Part shown: positions 18,765 through 27,496 of the stretch, one piece after another | How positions within the stretch are numbered: position 1 is the first letter of the stretch | How the letters are laid out: the number at the start of each line of letters is the position of its first letter | Assembly (NCBI RefSeq): GCF_028416635.1 | Contig: NZ_CP114013.1 | Coordinates: 5,208,001 to 5,272,000 of the forward strand | Length of the DNA: 64,000 bases | Reading direction: 5' to 3' | Source: Baekduia alba | Lineage (GTDB): Bacteria; Actinomycetota; Thermoleophilia; Solirubrobacterales; Solirubrobacteraceae | Program-made: the position numbers and the translations under genes | The notes under the pieces: generated by a model | Seen by the model: the letters and a program-made list of their open reading frames with translations, nothing else | Database searches by the model: none | Told to the model about the DNA's origin: nothing

Positions 18765-19525
18765 GCGTCCCCCACTATACGATCACGCCGCTGGACCTCG
18801 GCAGCGTGCGCCGCCAGAAGTGCCTGTTCACCTACATGACGGACATCGGCACCGAGATCGACCTGACCGTCGTCTCGTTCCTGCTGCGCGGCAACGGGCA
18901 GACGATCCTCGTCGACACCGGCGGGCCGCCGGTCGCCGACACGCTGCCGCGCCACCTGCCCTACGAGCAGCGCGCCGACCAGTCGCTCGACGCCCAGCTG
19001 CGCGCGAACGAGGTCGACCCCGCCGACGTCGACGCGGTCATCTACACGCACCTGCACTGGGACCACGCCTACAACACGTCGATCCTGTCCTCCGCGCGGT
19101 TCTTCGTCACCCGGCGCGAGCTCGAGTTCGCCCGCGACCCCTACCCGATCCAGGACTGGATGTACGACGCGGTCAGCGTCGGCGGCGCGCCGGACTTCGA
19201 GCAGCTCGACTTCGCGTTCACCACCGCGGGCGAGGAGGTGCTGCCCGGCATCACGGCCATCGCGACGCCCGGCCACTCCCCCGGCCACCAGTCGCTCGCG
19301 GTCGAGACCGACGGCGGCCGGTTCGTCCTCGCCGGCGACCTGTCCCCGCTGCAGGAGAACTGGGAGCGGCGCATCCCCAACGGGATGCTGCACAACCTCG
19401 AGGAGCACTTCGCATCGTTCGAGCGCGTGGCGGCGGTGGGCGGCACGGTCGTCGCCTCGCACGACCCACGGACGCTCGCGGCGGGCATGCTGCCCGCGCT
19501 CGCCGTGCCCGAACGGGCCGGCTGA
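18761..19525 (+). CDS. Metallo-beta-lactamase-fold hydrolase (AHL-lactonase-like)
   Basis: 254 residues. The HLHWDHAYN motif, a second His in TPGHSPGHQSL, and LAGDLSP give the zinc ligands of the metallo-beta-lactamase superfamily, closest in style to N-acyl-homoserine lactonases and related lactonases. It overlaps the GntR stop by ATGA. Next to a carboxylate-type symporter it more likely opens a lactone nutrient than quenches signals, but the sequence does not decide this. Confidence 0.85.
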   Translation: MSVPHYTITPLDLGSVRRQKCLFTYMTDIGTEIDLTVVSFLLRGNGQTILVDTGGPPVADTLPRHLPYEQRADQSLDAQLRANEVDPADVDAVIYTHLHWDHAYNTSILSSARFFVTRRELEFARDPYPIQDWMYDAVSVGGAPDFEQLDFAFTTAGEEVLPGITAIATPGHSPGHQSLAVETDGGRFVLAGDLSPLQENWERRIPNGMLHNLEEHFASFERVAAVGGTVVASHDPRTLAAGMLPALAVPERAG

Positions 19526-19573
19526 TCACCCGAGCGCCGGCCCCCGCCGGCGCTGTCACGCAGGAGGAGAGAG

Positions 19574-19981
19574 ATGCAGATCACGACGGCGCCTGGCGCC
19601 GAGCAGTTGCCCCTGCCCGCGTCCACGGACGCGCCCGGGCCCGCGGCGCCGGCGCGCGCCGCGATCGACTGGGAGGCCGCGATCCGGCTCCCGGCGTTCA
19701 CCGAGCTGCGGCGCCGGCGGCGCCGGTTCGTCGCCCCGGCGGCGATCGGCGCGTTCGCCTGGATCACGCTGTGGCTGGTGCTGGTCGCCTACGCGCACCG
19801 CTTCATGGGCCACCAGATCATCGACGGCGTCAGCGTCATGCTCGTCACGGGCCTGTCGCAGTTCGTCCTGGTCTGGATCCTCGCCGCCGGCTACCTCCGC
19901 CGCGCGCGCCGCGACTGGGCGCCGCTGCAGCGGCGGGCCATCCAGGAGCTCGAGGCCATGCTGACCGGTGAGCGCGCATGA
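19574..19981 (+). CDS. DUF485-type small membrane subunit partner of the symporter
   Basis: 135 residues. After a proline/alanine-rich tail come two membrane helices (IGAFAWITLWLVLVAYA and VSVMLVTGLSQFVLVWILAAGYL), the pattern of DUF485/YjcH proteins that are encoded with acetate or monocarboxylate symporters. An AGGAGGAGAG ribosome site precedes the ATG. Its stop overlaps the symporter start by ATGA. Confidence 0.85.
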   Translation: MQITTAPGAEQLPLPASTDAPGPAAPARAAIDWEAAIRLPAFTELRRRRRRFVAPAAIGAFAWITLWLVLVAYAHRFMGHQIIDGVSVMLVTGLSQFVLVWILAAGYLRRARRDWAPLQRRAIQELEAMLTGERA

Positions 19982-21552
19982 TCGCCGCGACGCAGGTCAA
20001 CCACACCGCGCTCGTCGCGTTCGGCGTGCTCGTGGCCATCACGCTCGGCGTGACGGTCTGGGCCGCGCGCCGGACGCGGACGACGTCCGAGTTCCTCGCC
20101 GCGGGCGGGCGGATCTCGGGCGCGCAGAACGGCATCGCGATCTCGGGCGACTTCATGTCGGCCGCGACCTTCCTGGGCGTCACCGGCCTGGTGTTCCTGG
20201 TCGGGATCGAGGGCTGGACGGTCGCCTGCGCCGCCGTCGTCGCCATCCTGCTCATGCTGCTGCTCTTCGCCGAGCGGATGCGCAACGCCGGCGAGTACAC
20301 GGTGGCCGACGCGCTCGCCTTCCGGCTGCGCGAGGGCCCGGCCCGCGCGGCCGCCGCCTCGGCCACGCTGTTCGTGGCCCTGCTGTTCCTCGTGGCCCAG
20401 CTCGTGGGCGCCGGCGTGCTGCTCGGCGCGCTGGCCGGCACGAGCTTCACGCTCTCGGTGGCGATCACCGGCGTGTTCATGTTGTTGTACGTCGTGTTCG
20501 GCGGCATGCTGGCGACGACGTGGGTGCAGATCATCAAGGCGGTGCTGTTGATCGTCTGCGGCGTCGGGCTGACGGCCTGGGTGCTCGGCCGGGCCGGCTT
20601 CGACCCGACGGCGGTCATCACCGGCGCCGCCGACCGCCACCCGGCCGGCCACGCGATCCTGTCGCCCGGCCTGGCCGGCACGACCGGGCCCAACGTGATC
20701 TCCGGCGCGCTGGCCTTCACGCTCGGGTCGGCCGCGCTGCCGCACATCCTCGTGCGGTTCTTCACGGTCCGCGACGCGCCGGCGGCGCGCCGCTCGATGG
20801 GCTGGGCGATCGCGCTGATCGGCGGCTTCTTCGCGCTGCTGGTCCTGCTCGGCTTCGCGACGCGCTACGTGCTGGGCACCAGCCCGGAGGCGGTGATCGC
20901 GACCAAGAGCGGCGGCAACCTCGCGGTGCCGCTGATGGCCGAGGTGCTGGGCGGCGGACCGGGGACGACGGCCGGCGACCTGCTGCTGGCCGTGGTCTCC
21001 GCCGTCGCGTTCGCGACGATCCTCGCCGTCGTCTCGGGCGTGGTCATCTCGGCCAGCGGCGCGGTGGCCCACGACCTGTGGACCAAGCTGCTGCGCGGCG
21101 GCCGGGCCAGCGATCGCGAGGAGACGATCGCCGCCCGCGTGGGCGCCGCGGGGGTCGGGACCATCGCGGTCGTGCTGGCGATGATGGCCGGCTCCGGGTT
21201 CAACGTCGCGTTCCTCGTCGGGCTGGCGCTGTCGGTCTCGGCGGCGGCGAACTTCCCGGCGCTGCTGCTGTCGTTCACCTGGCGGCGGTTCACGACGACC
21301 GGCGCGGTCGCCGGCGTCGCGGTCGGCCTGCTGGCCTCGCTCACCTGCATCGTGCTGAGCCCGCCGGTGTGGCCGGGCGCTGACGGGAACGGCTCGCCGC
21401 TGGCGCTGACCAACCCCACCATCATCGCGGTGCCGCTCGGCTTCGCCGCCTGCTGGCTGGGCAGCGTGCTGAGCAGCCGCCACGAGCCGAAGGCCGAGCG
21501 GGGCTACGCCGAGATGCTGTTCCGCTCGCTCACGGGCTACGTCGCCCCGTGA
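19978..21552 (+). CDS. Sodium/solute symporter (SSS family, ActP/MctC-like)
   Basis: 524 residues with about 13 membrane helices. AAGGRISGAQNGIAISGDFMSAATFLG is the N-terminal region seen in acetate/pyruvate symporters of the SSS family (core GGRISGAQNGIAISGDF), and LPHILVRFFTVRDAPAARRS is the conserved middle loop. It imports a short carboxylate with Na+. Its partner subunit precedes it and the regulator is FadR-like, in keeping with carboxylate uptake. Confidence 0.9.
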   Translation: MIAATQVNHTALVAFGVLVAITLGVTVWAARRTRTTSEFLAAGGRISGAQNGIAISGDFMSAATFLGVTGLVFLVGIEGWTVACAAVVAILLMLLLFAERMRNAGEYTVADALAFRLREGPARAAAASATLFVALLFLVAQLVGAGVLLGALAGTSFTLSVAITGVFMLLYVVFGGMLATTWVQIIKAVLLIVCGVGLTAWVLGRAGFDPTAVITGAADRHPAGHAILSPGLAGTTGPNVISGALAFTLGSAALPHILVRFFTVRDAPAARRSMGWAIALIGGFFALLVLLGFATRYVLGTSPEAVIATKSGGNLAVPLMAEVLGGGPGTTAGDLLLAVVSAVAFATILAVVSGVVISASGAVAHDLWTKLLRGGRASDREETIAARVGAAGVGTIAVVLAMMAGSGFNVAFLVGLALSVSAAANFPALLLSFTWRRFTTTGAVAGVAVGLLASLTCIVLSPPVWPGADGNGSPLALTNPTIIAVPLGFAACWLGSVLSSRHEPKAERGYAEMLFRSLTGYVAP

Positions 21553-22541
21553 GGGCGGCGTGGTACGACCGGACCGGTCGGGCGCGGGAGGTCCTCGCCC
21601 TCGGCGAGCTCCCCGCGCCGGCGCCGGCCGCCGGCGAGGTGCTCGTCCGCGTGCGGGCGGCGGGCGTCAACCCGGCCGACGTCAAGCGCCGGGCCGGCGC
21701 CGGCGGCCGCACGATGGCCGCGCCGCGCGTCGTGCCGGGCGACGACGGCGCCGGCGTCGTCGAGGCCGTCGGCGCGGGCGTGGACCCGGCGCGTGTGGGC
21801 CAGCGCGTGTGGGTGCACGACGCGACCGTCGGCCGGCCGTGGGGCACGAGCGCCGCGCTCGCGGTGGTCGACGCCGCGAAGGCGATCAGACTCCCCGATC
21901 ATGTCGACTTCACGATCGGTGCGTGCCTCGGCGTGCCGGCCCTGACCGCGCACCGCGCCGTGTTCGGCGACGGCCCGGTGGCCGGCCGCGCCGTTCTGGT
22001 CACCGGCGGCGCGGGCGCGGTCGGCGGGTACGCGATCCAGCTGGCGCGCTGGGGCGGCGCGCGCGTGGTCGCGACCGCGAGCACGCCAGAGAAGACGCGC
22101 GCCGCGGCCGCCGCGGGCGCCGAGCAGGTCGTCGACTACCGCGCCGAGGACGCCGCCGAGCGCGTGCTGGCGGCCTCCGGCGGCCCGGTCGACCGCGTCG
22201 TCGACGTCGCCTTCGGAGCCAACCTGCCGCTCACGGCGCGCGTGCTGGCGACGGGCGGCACGATCGCCGCCTACGGCTCGGACGCCGTCCCCGAGCCAGG
22301 TCTGCCGTTCTACCCGCTCATGCGCCGCGACGCCCGCCTGCACCTCGTGTCGGTCTTCGCGCTGCCGTCGCCCGCGCGTGCCCAGGCGATCGCGGCCCTG
22401 ACGGATCTGCTGGAGGACGACGGGCTGCGCCACCCCATCGGCGCCCGCTTCGACCTCGACGACATCGCCGCCGCGCACGAGGCGGTCGAAGACGGCGGCG
22501 TCGTTGGCCGGGTGGTCGTGACGCTTCCGACTGGTCCATGA
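21549..22541 (+). CDS. NADPH:quinone oxidoreductase-like MDR protein
   Basis: 330 residues starting at a GTG overlapping the symporter stop by four bases. VRVRAAGVNPADVKRRAG and LVTGGAGAVGGYAIQLARWGG are the GroES-like and nucleotide-binding segments of the MDR quinone-reductase group. It is the last gene of the GntR operon. A second MDR gene lies on the other side of the same regulator, suggesting two related reductive steps. Confidence 0.88.
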   Translation: MRAAWYDRTGRAREVLALGELPAPAPAAGEVLVRVRAAGVNPADVKRRAGAGGRTMAAPRVVPGDDGAGVVEAVGAGVDPARVGQRVWVHDATVGRPWGTSAALAVVDAAKAIRLPDHVDFTIGACLGVPALTAHRAVFGDGPVAGRAVLVTGGAGAVGGYAIQLARWGGARVVATASTPEKTRAAAAAGAEQVVDYRAEDAAERVLAASGGPVDRVVDVAFGANLPLTARVLATGGTIAAYGSDAVPEPGLPFYPLMRRDARLHLVSVFALPSPARAQAIAALTDLLEDDGLRHPIGARFDLDDIAAAHEAVEDGGVVGRVVVTLPTGP

Positions 22542-22597
22542 AACCAGCCGCCTACTGGACCACCTCGCCAGACCAATCGCTTCCTACCCTCGCTCGC

Positions 22598-23017
22598 ATG
22601 ACGATGATGGACGGCAGCCGAAACATCCTGACGATGCTCGACGAGGTGCATCCGCCGTTCGTGCCCGAGGGCGCGCACGTGATGACGGCCACGGTCGAGA
22701 TCCCGCCGGGCGACCCGGGGATCCGCCCGCACCGGCACTCCGGCCCGGTGTTCGGCTACGTGCTCGAAGGCGAGATGACCTTCGAGCTCGAGGGCGAGGC
22801 GCCCCGGCCGATCCGGGAGGGCGAGGCGTTCTGGGAGCCCGGCGGGGACGTCATCCACTACCAGGCGGCCAACAACCTGCCCGACGCGGTGACCCGATTC
22901 GTCGTCGTCATGGTGTGCGCGCCCGACGTGCCGATGTTGACGTTCCCGGACGCGGACGAGCTCGCCGAGCGCGCGCACCTGCGCCACCCGGCGGCGCCGG
23001 CCGGATCGGAGGCGTAG
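22598..23017 (+). CDS. Cupin-domain protein
   Basis: 139 residues with one cupin domain: RPHRHSGPVFGYVLEGEMTFE gives the metal-binding His/His/Glu set and EGEAFWEPGGDVIHYQAAN the second motif. The ATG at 22598 is 7 bases downstream of a TACCCT box (22585-22590) and lacks a ribosome site, so it is probably leaderless; two further ATGs follow at 22604 and 22607. It is followed after 2 bases by an epimerase gene. Confidence 0.83.
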   Translation: MTMMDGSRNILTMLDEVHPPFVPEGAHVMTATVEIPPGDPGIRPHRHSGPVFGYVLEGEMTFELEGEAPRPIREGEAFWEPGGDVIHYQAANNLPDAVTRFVVVMVCAPDVPMLTFPDADELAERAHLRHPAAPAGSEA

Positions 23018-23019
23018 CG

Positions 23020-23892
23020 GTGCGGGTCTTCGTGGCCGGCGGGACCGGCGTCCTCGGCCGCCGGATCGTGCCCGCGCTCCTCGCCCAGCGCCACCACGTC
23101 ACGGTCATGGTGCGACGGCCGGAGCGCGCCGCGCCGCTGCGCGCTCAGGGTGTCGACGTGGTCGCCGGCGACGTCTTCGACCGCGACGTCACGCTCCGGG
23201 CGCTCGCCGCGGCGCGGCCCGACGTCCTGCTGCACCAGCTGACCGACCTCGCCGCCGGCTCGACCGAGGCCAACGCCCGGATCCGCGTCGAGGGCACGCG
23301 CAACCTCGTGGACGGCGCTGCGATCGCCGGCGTGCGCCGCGTCGTCGTCCAGAGCATCGCCTGGGCCTACGCGGGCGGCGACGACCCCGCCGACGAGCGC
23401 ACGCCGCTGGACACGGGATCCACCGACGACGTCCGCCGCCGCTCGGTCGACGCCGTGATGGCGATGGAGGCGACCGCCCGGGAGCTGCCCGAGTCCATCA
23501 TCTTGCGCAACGGCGCCCTCTATGGCCCGGGCACGTGGTACGCCCGCGACGGGCTCTTCGGCGAGCGCGCGCGGGCCGGCGTGCTCGGGCCCAGCCGCGA
23601 CGTCACCAGCTTCGTCCACGTCGACGACGCCGCGGCCGCCGCGGTGCTCGCGCTGCAATGGCCGGTGGGCGCCGTGAACGTCGTCGACGACGAGCCGGCC
23701 GCCGGCGACGTGTGGACGCCGGCGTTCTGCGCTGCCGTCGGCGCGGCGGCGCCGCCGGCAGCCGAAGACGGGGCGGACGCCGCGCCGCGCACCACCTGGG
23801 CGCGGGGCGCGTCCAACACCTACGCCCGCGCGACGCTCGGGTGGACCCCGCGCTGGCCGTCGTGGCGGGAGGGGTTCGCGGAGCTGGCCTGA
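23020..23892 (+). CDS. NAD-dependent epimerase/dehydratase family protein (extended SDR)
   Basis: 290 residues beginning at a GTG with a GGAGG site just upstream. The nucleotide motif FVAGGTGVLGRRIVPAL, a DVVAGDVFD acidic loop and a final region GWTPRWPSWREGF match atypical or extended SDR epimerases. The usual YxxxK pair is not obvious, which is common in atypical SDRs. It resembles the epimerase at 25587, about 2.6 kb away, and the two may be paralogues. Confidence 0.82.
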   Translation: MRVFVAGGTGVLGRRIVPALLAQRHHVTVMVRRPERAAPLRAQGVDVVAGDVFDRDVTLRALAAARPDVLLHQLTDLAAGSTEANARIRVEGTRNLVDGAAIAGVRRVVVQSIAWAYAGGDDPADERTPLDTGSTDDVRRRSVDAVMAMEATARELPESIILRNGALYGPGTWYARDGLFGERARAGVLGPSRDVTSFVHVDDAAAAAVLALQWPVGAVNVVDDEPAAGDVWTPAFCAAVGAAAPPAAEDGADAAPRTTWARGASNTYARATLGWTPRWPSWREGFAELA

Positions 23893-23920
23893 GGTCCTCG
23901 AGGTGGCGCGCGGCCGAGAC

Positions 23921-25147
23921 CTAGAGCGCGGAGCGCTCGTCGACGACCGAGATGACGGTGTCGATCACCGGATCGTGCCAGCCGTCGCGCAACGCCTCGC
24001 CACGCAGCGTCCGGGCCTCGGCCTGCACCCGCTTGGCGAGCGCGGCGCGCCGGGCCGCGAAGGCCCGGGCGCCGAGGCCGAGGTCGCTCGCGAAGCGCGC
24101 CCACGCGTCCGGACCGATCTCCTCCACGGTGAACGCGCCGCCGATCCCGAGCGCCAGATCCTGGTTGAGCTCCGGGTAGGCCGCGGTCGACACCACGTCG
24201 TACAGCGGGGCCAGGCGCACCCGCCCGTCCTCGTGCAGCAAGGACATGTTCTTGGCGTGGGCGTCGGCGTTGCCGACGAGGAGGTTGAAGACGGTCGCCT
24301 CGGCCACCGCGAGGCGGTCGGCGCCGGGGCGCGCGCCGTGGTCGGCGAGCAGCTGGGCGACGCCGGCGAACGACGGCAGCCGCCAGCCGCGCTGCTGGTA
24401 CTTGAAGTCCGGCGTGATGCCGAGCGCCTGGCAGAGGTCCTCCTGATGGCGCCGGCGGACGGGCGCCGCGGCGAGGTCGCGGTCGAAGCGCTCCACGACG
24501 AGGCACGGACGATCGGCGAACGTCGCGAGCTCCACCTTCGCGGCGCCCAGGCCGCAGCGCGCGGCGAGCGACATGCAGAAGTGCTCGTTGATCGCGATCG
24601 CCGGGTAGTTGTCGTCCTTGGGCTGGGGCTTGAGGATGTGCGTCGTCGGCATGCCGTTGAGCGGCTCGCCGTAGCGCCCGCCCGCGTCGCGGACCAGGAC
24701 CGCCTTGCGCTGGACGCCGGCGAGGCTGAGGCGCAGGCGGCCGTCGGCGGCGAGCAGGCCGAGCGGGCGCCCCGGCAGGTCCTCGATCAGCTGGTCCATG
24801 CCGTCGGCGTCCAGCCACGCGACGCTCGGCGTGTCGGACAGGCGCCGCGTCTCGAAGATCTGGATGGCGCCCGCGCAGTCGCGCCCCAAGGCCGCCAGGA
24901 GGCCGTAGCTGTCGCCGGCCGGGAGCTTGAGCTGGCCGGCGATCTGCTCGCGCACGACGCCTTCGGGCAGCAGCGCCTCGAAGAACGGCCGCGACTCGAC
25001 GGCGCTGAACGTCGTCTGCGTCGTGGGCAGCGACAACGACAGCGCCCGCGACGCGTCGGTGTAGGTGTAGGTGAACTCGCGTGACCGCTCCGAGTGCTGG
25101 TCGAGCTGCCCGACCTGGCGCCCGTCCCAGGCGACGATCAGGCTCAC
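23921..25147 (-). CDS. hipA: HipA-type serine/threonine kinase toxin
   Basis: 408 residues. The HipA N-terminal region has FFEALLPEGVVREQIAG, and the kinase core shows HILKPQP (ATP-binding Lys), GNADAHAKNMSLL (catalytic loop) and LAPLYDVVSTAAY (Mg-binding Asp). HipA kinases phosphorylate a translation factor such as a tRNA synthetase and cause growth arrest. The GTG at 25147 overlaps the HipB stop by four bases. The motifs are intact, so the toxin is probably active. Confidence 0.9.
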   Translation of the reverse strand: MSLIVAWDGRQVGQLDQHSERSREFTYTYTDASRALSLSLPTTQTTFSAVESRPFFEALLPEGVVREQIAGQLKLPAGDSYGLLAALGRDCAGAIQIFETRRLSDTPSVAWLDADGMDQLIEDLPGRPLGLLAADGRLRLSLAGVQRKAVLVRDAGGRYGEPLNGMPTTHILKPQPKDDNYPAIAINEHFCMSLAARCGLGAAKVELATFADRPCLVVERFDRDLAAAPVRRRHQEDLCQALGITPDFKYQQRGWRLPSFAGVAQLLADHGARPGADRLAVAEATVFNLLVGNADAHAKNMSLLHEDGRVRLAPLYDVVSTAAYPELNQDLALGIGGAFTVEEIGPDAWARFASDLGLGARAFAARRAALAKRVQAEARTLRGEALRDGWHDPVIDTVISVVDERSAL

Positions 25148-25431
25148 CGCTGGCCCCGACGCTGCACGTCGAGGTCGAGCCCGAGCGCCGCGAGGACCCG
25201 GAGCAGCACGTCGACGCGCACCGTCGCGTGCGCGTTCTCGATCCGGCTCACCGACCGGACCGCGACGTTGGCGACGAGGGCGAGCGTCGGCTGGTCCATG
25301 CCCTGCCGCTTGCGCTCGGCCCGGACAGCGGCGGCGACGCGGGCCAGCGTGGGATCTCGGTTGGAGAGGTCAGGCAAAACATGCGCGATCGCGCACGGCA
25401 GGGGGATCTCGACCACCGGTGGCCAAAACAT
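25144..25431 (-). CDS. hipB: HipB-type antitoxin, XRE-family repressor
   Basis: Up to 95 residues with an XRE helix-turn-helix (VRAERKRQGMDQPTLALVANVAVRSVSRIEN). HipB neutralises HipA and represses the operon. The ATG at 25431 lies about 8 bases from the predicted start point; a TTG near 25379 (LPDLSNRDP...) is an alternative giving a shorter, more typical protein. Part of the N-terminus is written in operator DNA, so residues CAIAH may simply be the translation of a binding site. Confidence 0.85.
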   Translation of the reverse strand: MFWPPVVEIPLPCAIAHVLPDLSNRDPTLARVAAAVRAERKRQGMDQPTLALVANVAVRSVSRIENAHATVRVDVLLRVLAALGLDLDVQRRGQR

Positions 25432-25493
25432 GCGCGATCACGCATAATCTACCGCATGTCCGCTGAAATGGTCAAGACGTGCGCGATCGCGCA
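25382..25493. promoter_or_regulatory. Three evenly spaced palindromic hipBA operators
   Basis: TGCGCGATCGCGCA occurs at 25382-25395 and 25480-25493, and a one-base variant TGCGCGATCACGCA at 25431-25444. The starts are exactly 49 bases apart. The first two sites share the longer flank CAAAACATGCGCGATC. A weaker CGCGATCGC copy at 25507-25515 may be a fourth half-spaced site. They surround the hipBA promoter, as expected for cooperative repression by HipB. Confidence 0.8.
25446..25475 (-). promoter_or_regulatory. hipBA promoter
   Basis: On the minus strand TTGACC (25475-25470) and TAGATT (25451-25446) are 18 bases apart. Transcription would start near 25439, inside the middle operator. Confidence 0.65.
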
Positions 25494-25516
25494 CGCGCAC
25501 CCGGAACGCGATCGCA

Positions 25517-25543
25517 TGTCACAGCCGGCCGGACCGTCTCGTC
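25517..25543 (+). promoter_or_regulatory. ECF41-type promoter (TGTCACA-16-CGTC)
   Basis: TGTCACA at 25517-25523 and CGTC at 25540-25543, 16 bases apart, match the promoter described for ECF41 sigma factors. The transcript would cover the epimerase and the sigma factor itself, giving autoregulation. Confidence 0.75.
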
Positions 25544-25586
25544 TCGGATCTCAGAGACAGGTTCTACGATCAGGAGGGCAGTGAGC

Positions 25587-26519
25587 ATGCGGGTGTTCTT
25601 GGCAGGTGGGAGCGGCGTTCTGGGGCGGCGGCTGGTGCCGCAGCTCGTGGCCCGGGGCCACCAGGTGACGGCGACGACGACGAGCGCGGACAAGCTGGCC
25701 CTGCTGGCGCAGCTGGGTGCCGACGCGGTCGTCATGGACGGTCTGGACGCGGGGTCGGTCGGCGAGGCGGTGGCGACCGCCCGGCCGGACGCGATCGTCC
25801 ACCAGATGACCGCGATCTCCCTGGCGCACGCCGGCAAGCCGGACCTGAAGCATCCGGATCGGTGGTTCGCCAAGACCAACCGGCTGCGCACCGAGGGCAC
25901 GGATCACCTGATGGCGGCGGCGGAGGCGACCGGCGTGCCCCACGTCGTCGCGCAGGGCTACGCGAGCTGGAACGGCATCCGCGAGGGCGGCTGGGTCAAG
26001 ACCGAGGAGGACCCGCAGGACCCGATGGACGGGACGGCGGCGCAGGTCGGGATGGAGGCGATCCGCCACGTCGAGGACGTGGTCCTCGCGGCCGGCGGCG
26101 CATCGCTGCGCTACGGCGCGTTCTATGGGCCGGACGCGATCGACGACCAGGTCGAGCTGGTGCGCAAGCGGCAGTTCCCGCTCGTCGGGCGCGCCACCGG
26201 CTACAGCTCGTGGGTGCACCTGGACGACGCGGCGAGCGCCACCGTCCTGGCGGTGGAGCAGCGGGCCAGAGGTGCGTTCAACATCGTCGACGACGACCCC
26301 GCTCCGGCGAGCGAGTGGCTGCCCTACTTGGCCGAGTGCGCGGGCGCGAAGCGGCCGATGCGCGTCCCGAAGTGGTTGGCCCGGCTGCTGGCCGGGGAGC
26401 AGGCGGTGGTGATGATGACCGAAGGGCGCGGCTTCTCCAACGCCAAGGCCAAGCGGGAGCTCGGCTGGGAGCCGCGGTACCCGTCGTGGCGGCAGGGCTT
26501 CAAGGCGGAGCTGACGTGA
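25587..26519 (+). CDS. NAD-dependent epimerase/dehydratase, ECF41 partner gene
   Basis: 310 residues. The Rossmann motif FLAGGSGVLGRRLVPQL, HQMTAISLAH and the terminal LGWEPRYPSWRQGF mark an atypical extended SDR. The ATG at 25587 has an AGGAGGG site 8 bases ahead; the GTG at 25581 is too close to it. ECF41 sigma genes are known to sit beside carboxymuconolactone decarboxylase, oxidoreductase or epimerase genes, and this is such an epimerase. Its stop overlaps the sigma start (GTGA). Confidence 0.87.
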   Translation: MRVFLAGGSGVLGRRLVPQLVARGHQVTATTTSADKLALLAQLGADAVVMDGLDAGSVGEAVATARPDAIVHQMTAISLAHAGKPDLKHPDRWFAKTNRLRTEGTDHLMAAAEATGVPHVVAQGYASWNGIREGGWVKTEEDPQDPMDGTAAQVGMEAIRHVEDVVLAAGGASLRYGAFYGPDAIDDQVELVRKRQFPLVGRATGYSSWVHLDDAASATVLAVEQRARGAFNIVDDDPAPASEWLPYLAECAGAKRPMRVPKWLARLLAGEQAVVMMTEGRGFSNAKAKRELGWEPRYPSWRQGFKAELT

Positions 26520-27439
26520 CCCGGACCGAGGAGTTCGAGCAGCAGCGGCCGCTGCTGTTCTCGATCGCCTACCGGCTCCTGGGCAGCGTGAGCGAGGCCG
26601 AGGACGCGGTCCAGGAGGCCTGGCTGCGCTACGCGGCCACGCCGACGCGGCCCGCCTCGGTCAAGTCCTTCCTGGCGGCGGTGGTCACCCGGATCGCGAT
26701 CGACGTGCTGCGCTCGGCGCGCGTGCGCAGGGAGGAGTACGTCGGGCCGTGGTTCCCCGAGCCGCTGCTGACCGATCCCTACCAGGACCCCGCGCGGTCG
26801 GCGGAGCTGGCCGACTCGCTGTCGATGGCCGCCCTGTTGCTGCTGGAGCGGCTCTCCCCGCTGGAGCGGGCGGTGTTCGTGCTGCGCGACGTGTTCGCCT
26901 TCGACTTCCCGGAGATCGCCTCAGCGGTGGGGCGCTCTGAGTCGGCATGCCGGCAGCTCGCGGTGCGGGCGCGCCGCCACATGGATGACGGCCGGCCCCG
27001 GTTCGCGGCCGACCGCCGGGAGCGCGAGGAGCTCGCCGGGCGCTTCTTCGCCGCCTGCCGCGACGGCGACGTCGACGGCCTGCGGGAGCTGCTCGCCGCC
27101 GATGTGCAGATGCTCAGCGACGGCGGCGGCAAGTCGCCGCAATGGGGCAGCGGCGTCTTCGGCGTCGACCGCGTGACCCGCGTGCTCGCGGCCTCCTTCC
27201 CGCAGCTCGCCCGGATCGGCGCCGCCGTGGAACCGCACGACGTCAACGGTCAGCCGGGCGCGATCTTCCGCGACCGGGACGGCAGCGTCATCAACACGCT
27301 GGCGCTCGACATCCTGGACGGCCGGATCCAGACGATCCGCTCGGTCCTCAACCCCGACAAGTTGGGGCACATGGGCCCGGTGGCCGACGCCTGGACGGTC
27401 GTCCGCGAGGTCAACGAGGCGCGCCGGCCGGGAGCCTGA
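26516..27439 (+). CDS. ECF41-family RNA polymerase sigma factor (SigJ-like)
   Basis: 307 residues. Region 2 (LLFSIAYRLLGSVSEAEDAVQEAWLRY) and region 4 (LSPLERAVFVLRDVFAFDFPEIA) are followed by a SnoaL-like C-terminal domain. The family hallmarks WFPEPLL in the linker, DGGGK and NPDKL near the C-terminus are all present; in ECF41 members the fused C-terminal domain, not a separate anti-sigma factor, controls activity. No anti-sigma gene is nearby. The TGTCACA-CGTC promoter upstream indicates autoregulation with the epimerase. Confidence 0.92.
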   Translation: MTRTEEFEQQRPLLFSIAYRLLGSVSEAEDAVQEAWLRYAATPTRPASVKSFLAAVVTRIAIDVLRSARVRREEYVGPWFPEPLLTDPYQDPARSAELADSLSMAALLLLERLSPLERAVFVLRDVFAFDFPEIASAVGRSESACRQLAVRARRHMDDGRPRFAADRREREELAGRFFAACRDGDVDGLRELLAADVQMLSDGGGKSPQWGSGVFGVDRVTRVLAASFPQLARIGAAVEPHDVNGQPGAIFRDRDGSVINTLALDILDGRIQTIRSVLNPDKLGHMGPVADAWTVVREVNEARRPGA

Positions 27440-27448
27440 AACGCGAAA

Positions 27449-27486
27449 GGAGAGGCCGTCACCGCTCCTCTCCACCCCCATTTTAT
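27449..27486 (+). terminator. Hairpin terminator after the sigma factor
   Basis: GGAGAGG (27449-27455) pairs with CCTCTCC (27467-27473), followed after a C-run by ATTTTAT. It closes the epimerase-sigma operon. Confidence 0.6.
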
Positions 27487-27496
27487 ATCGCACATG

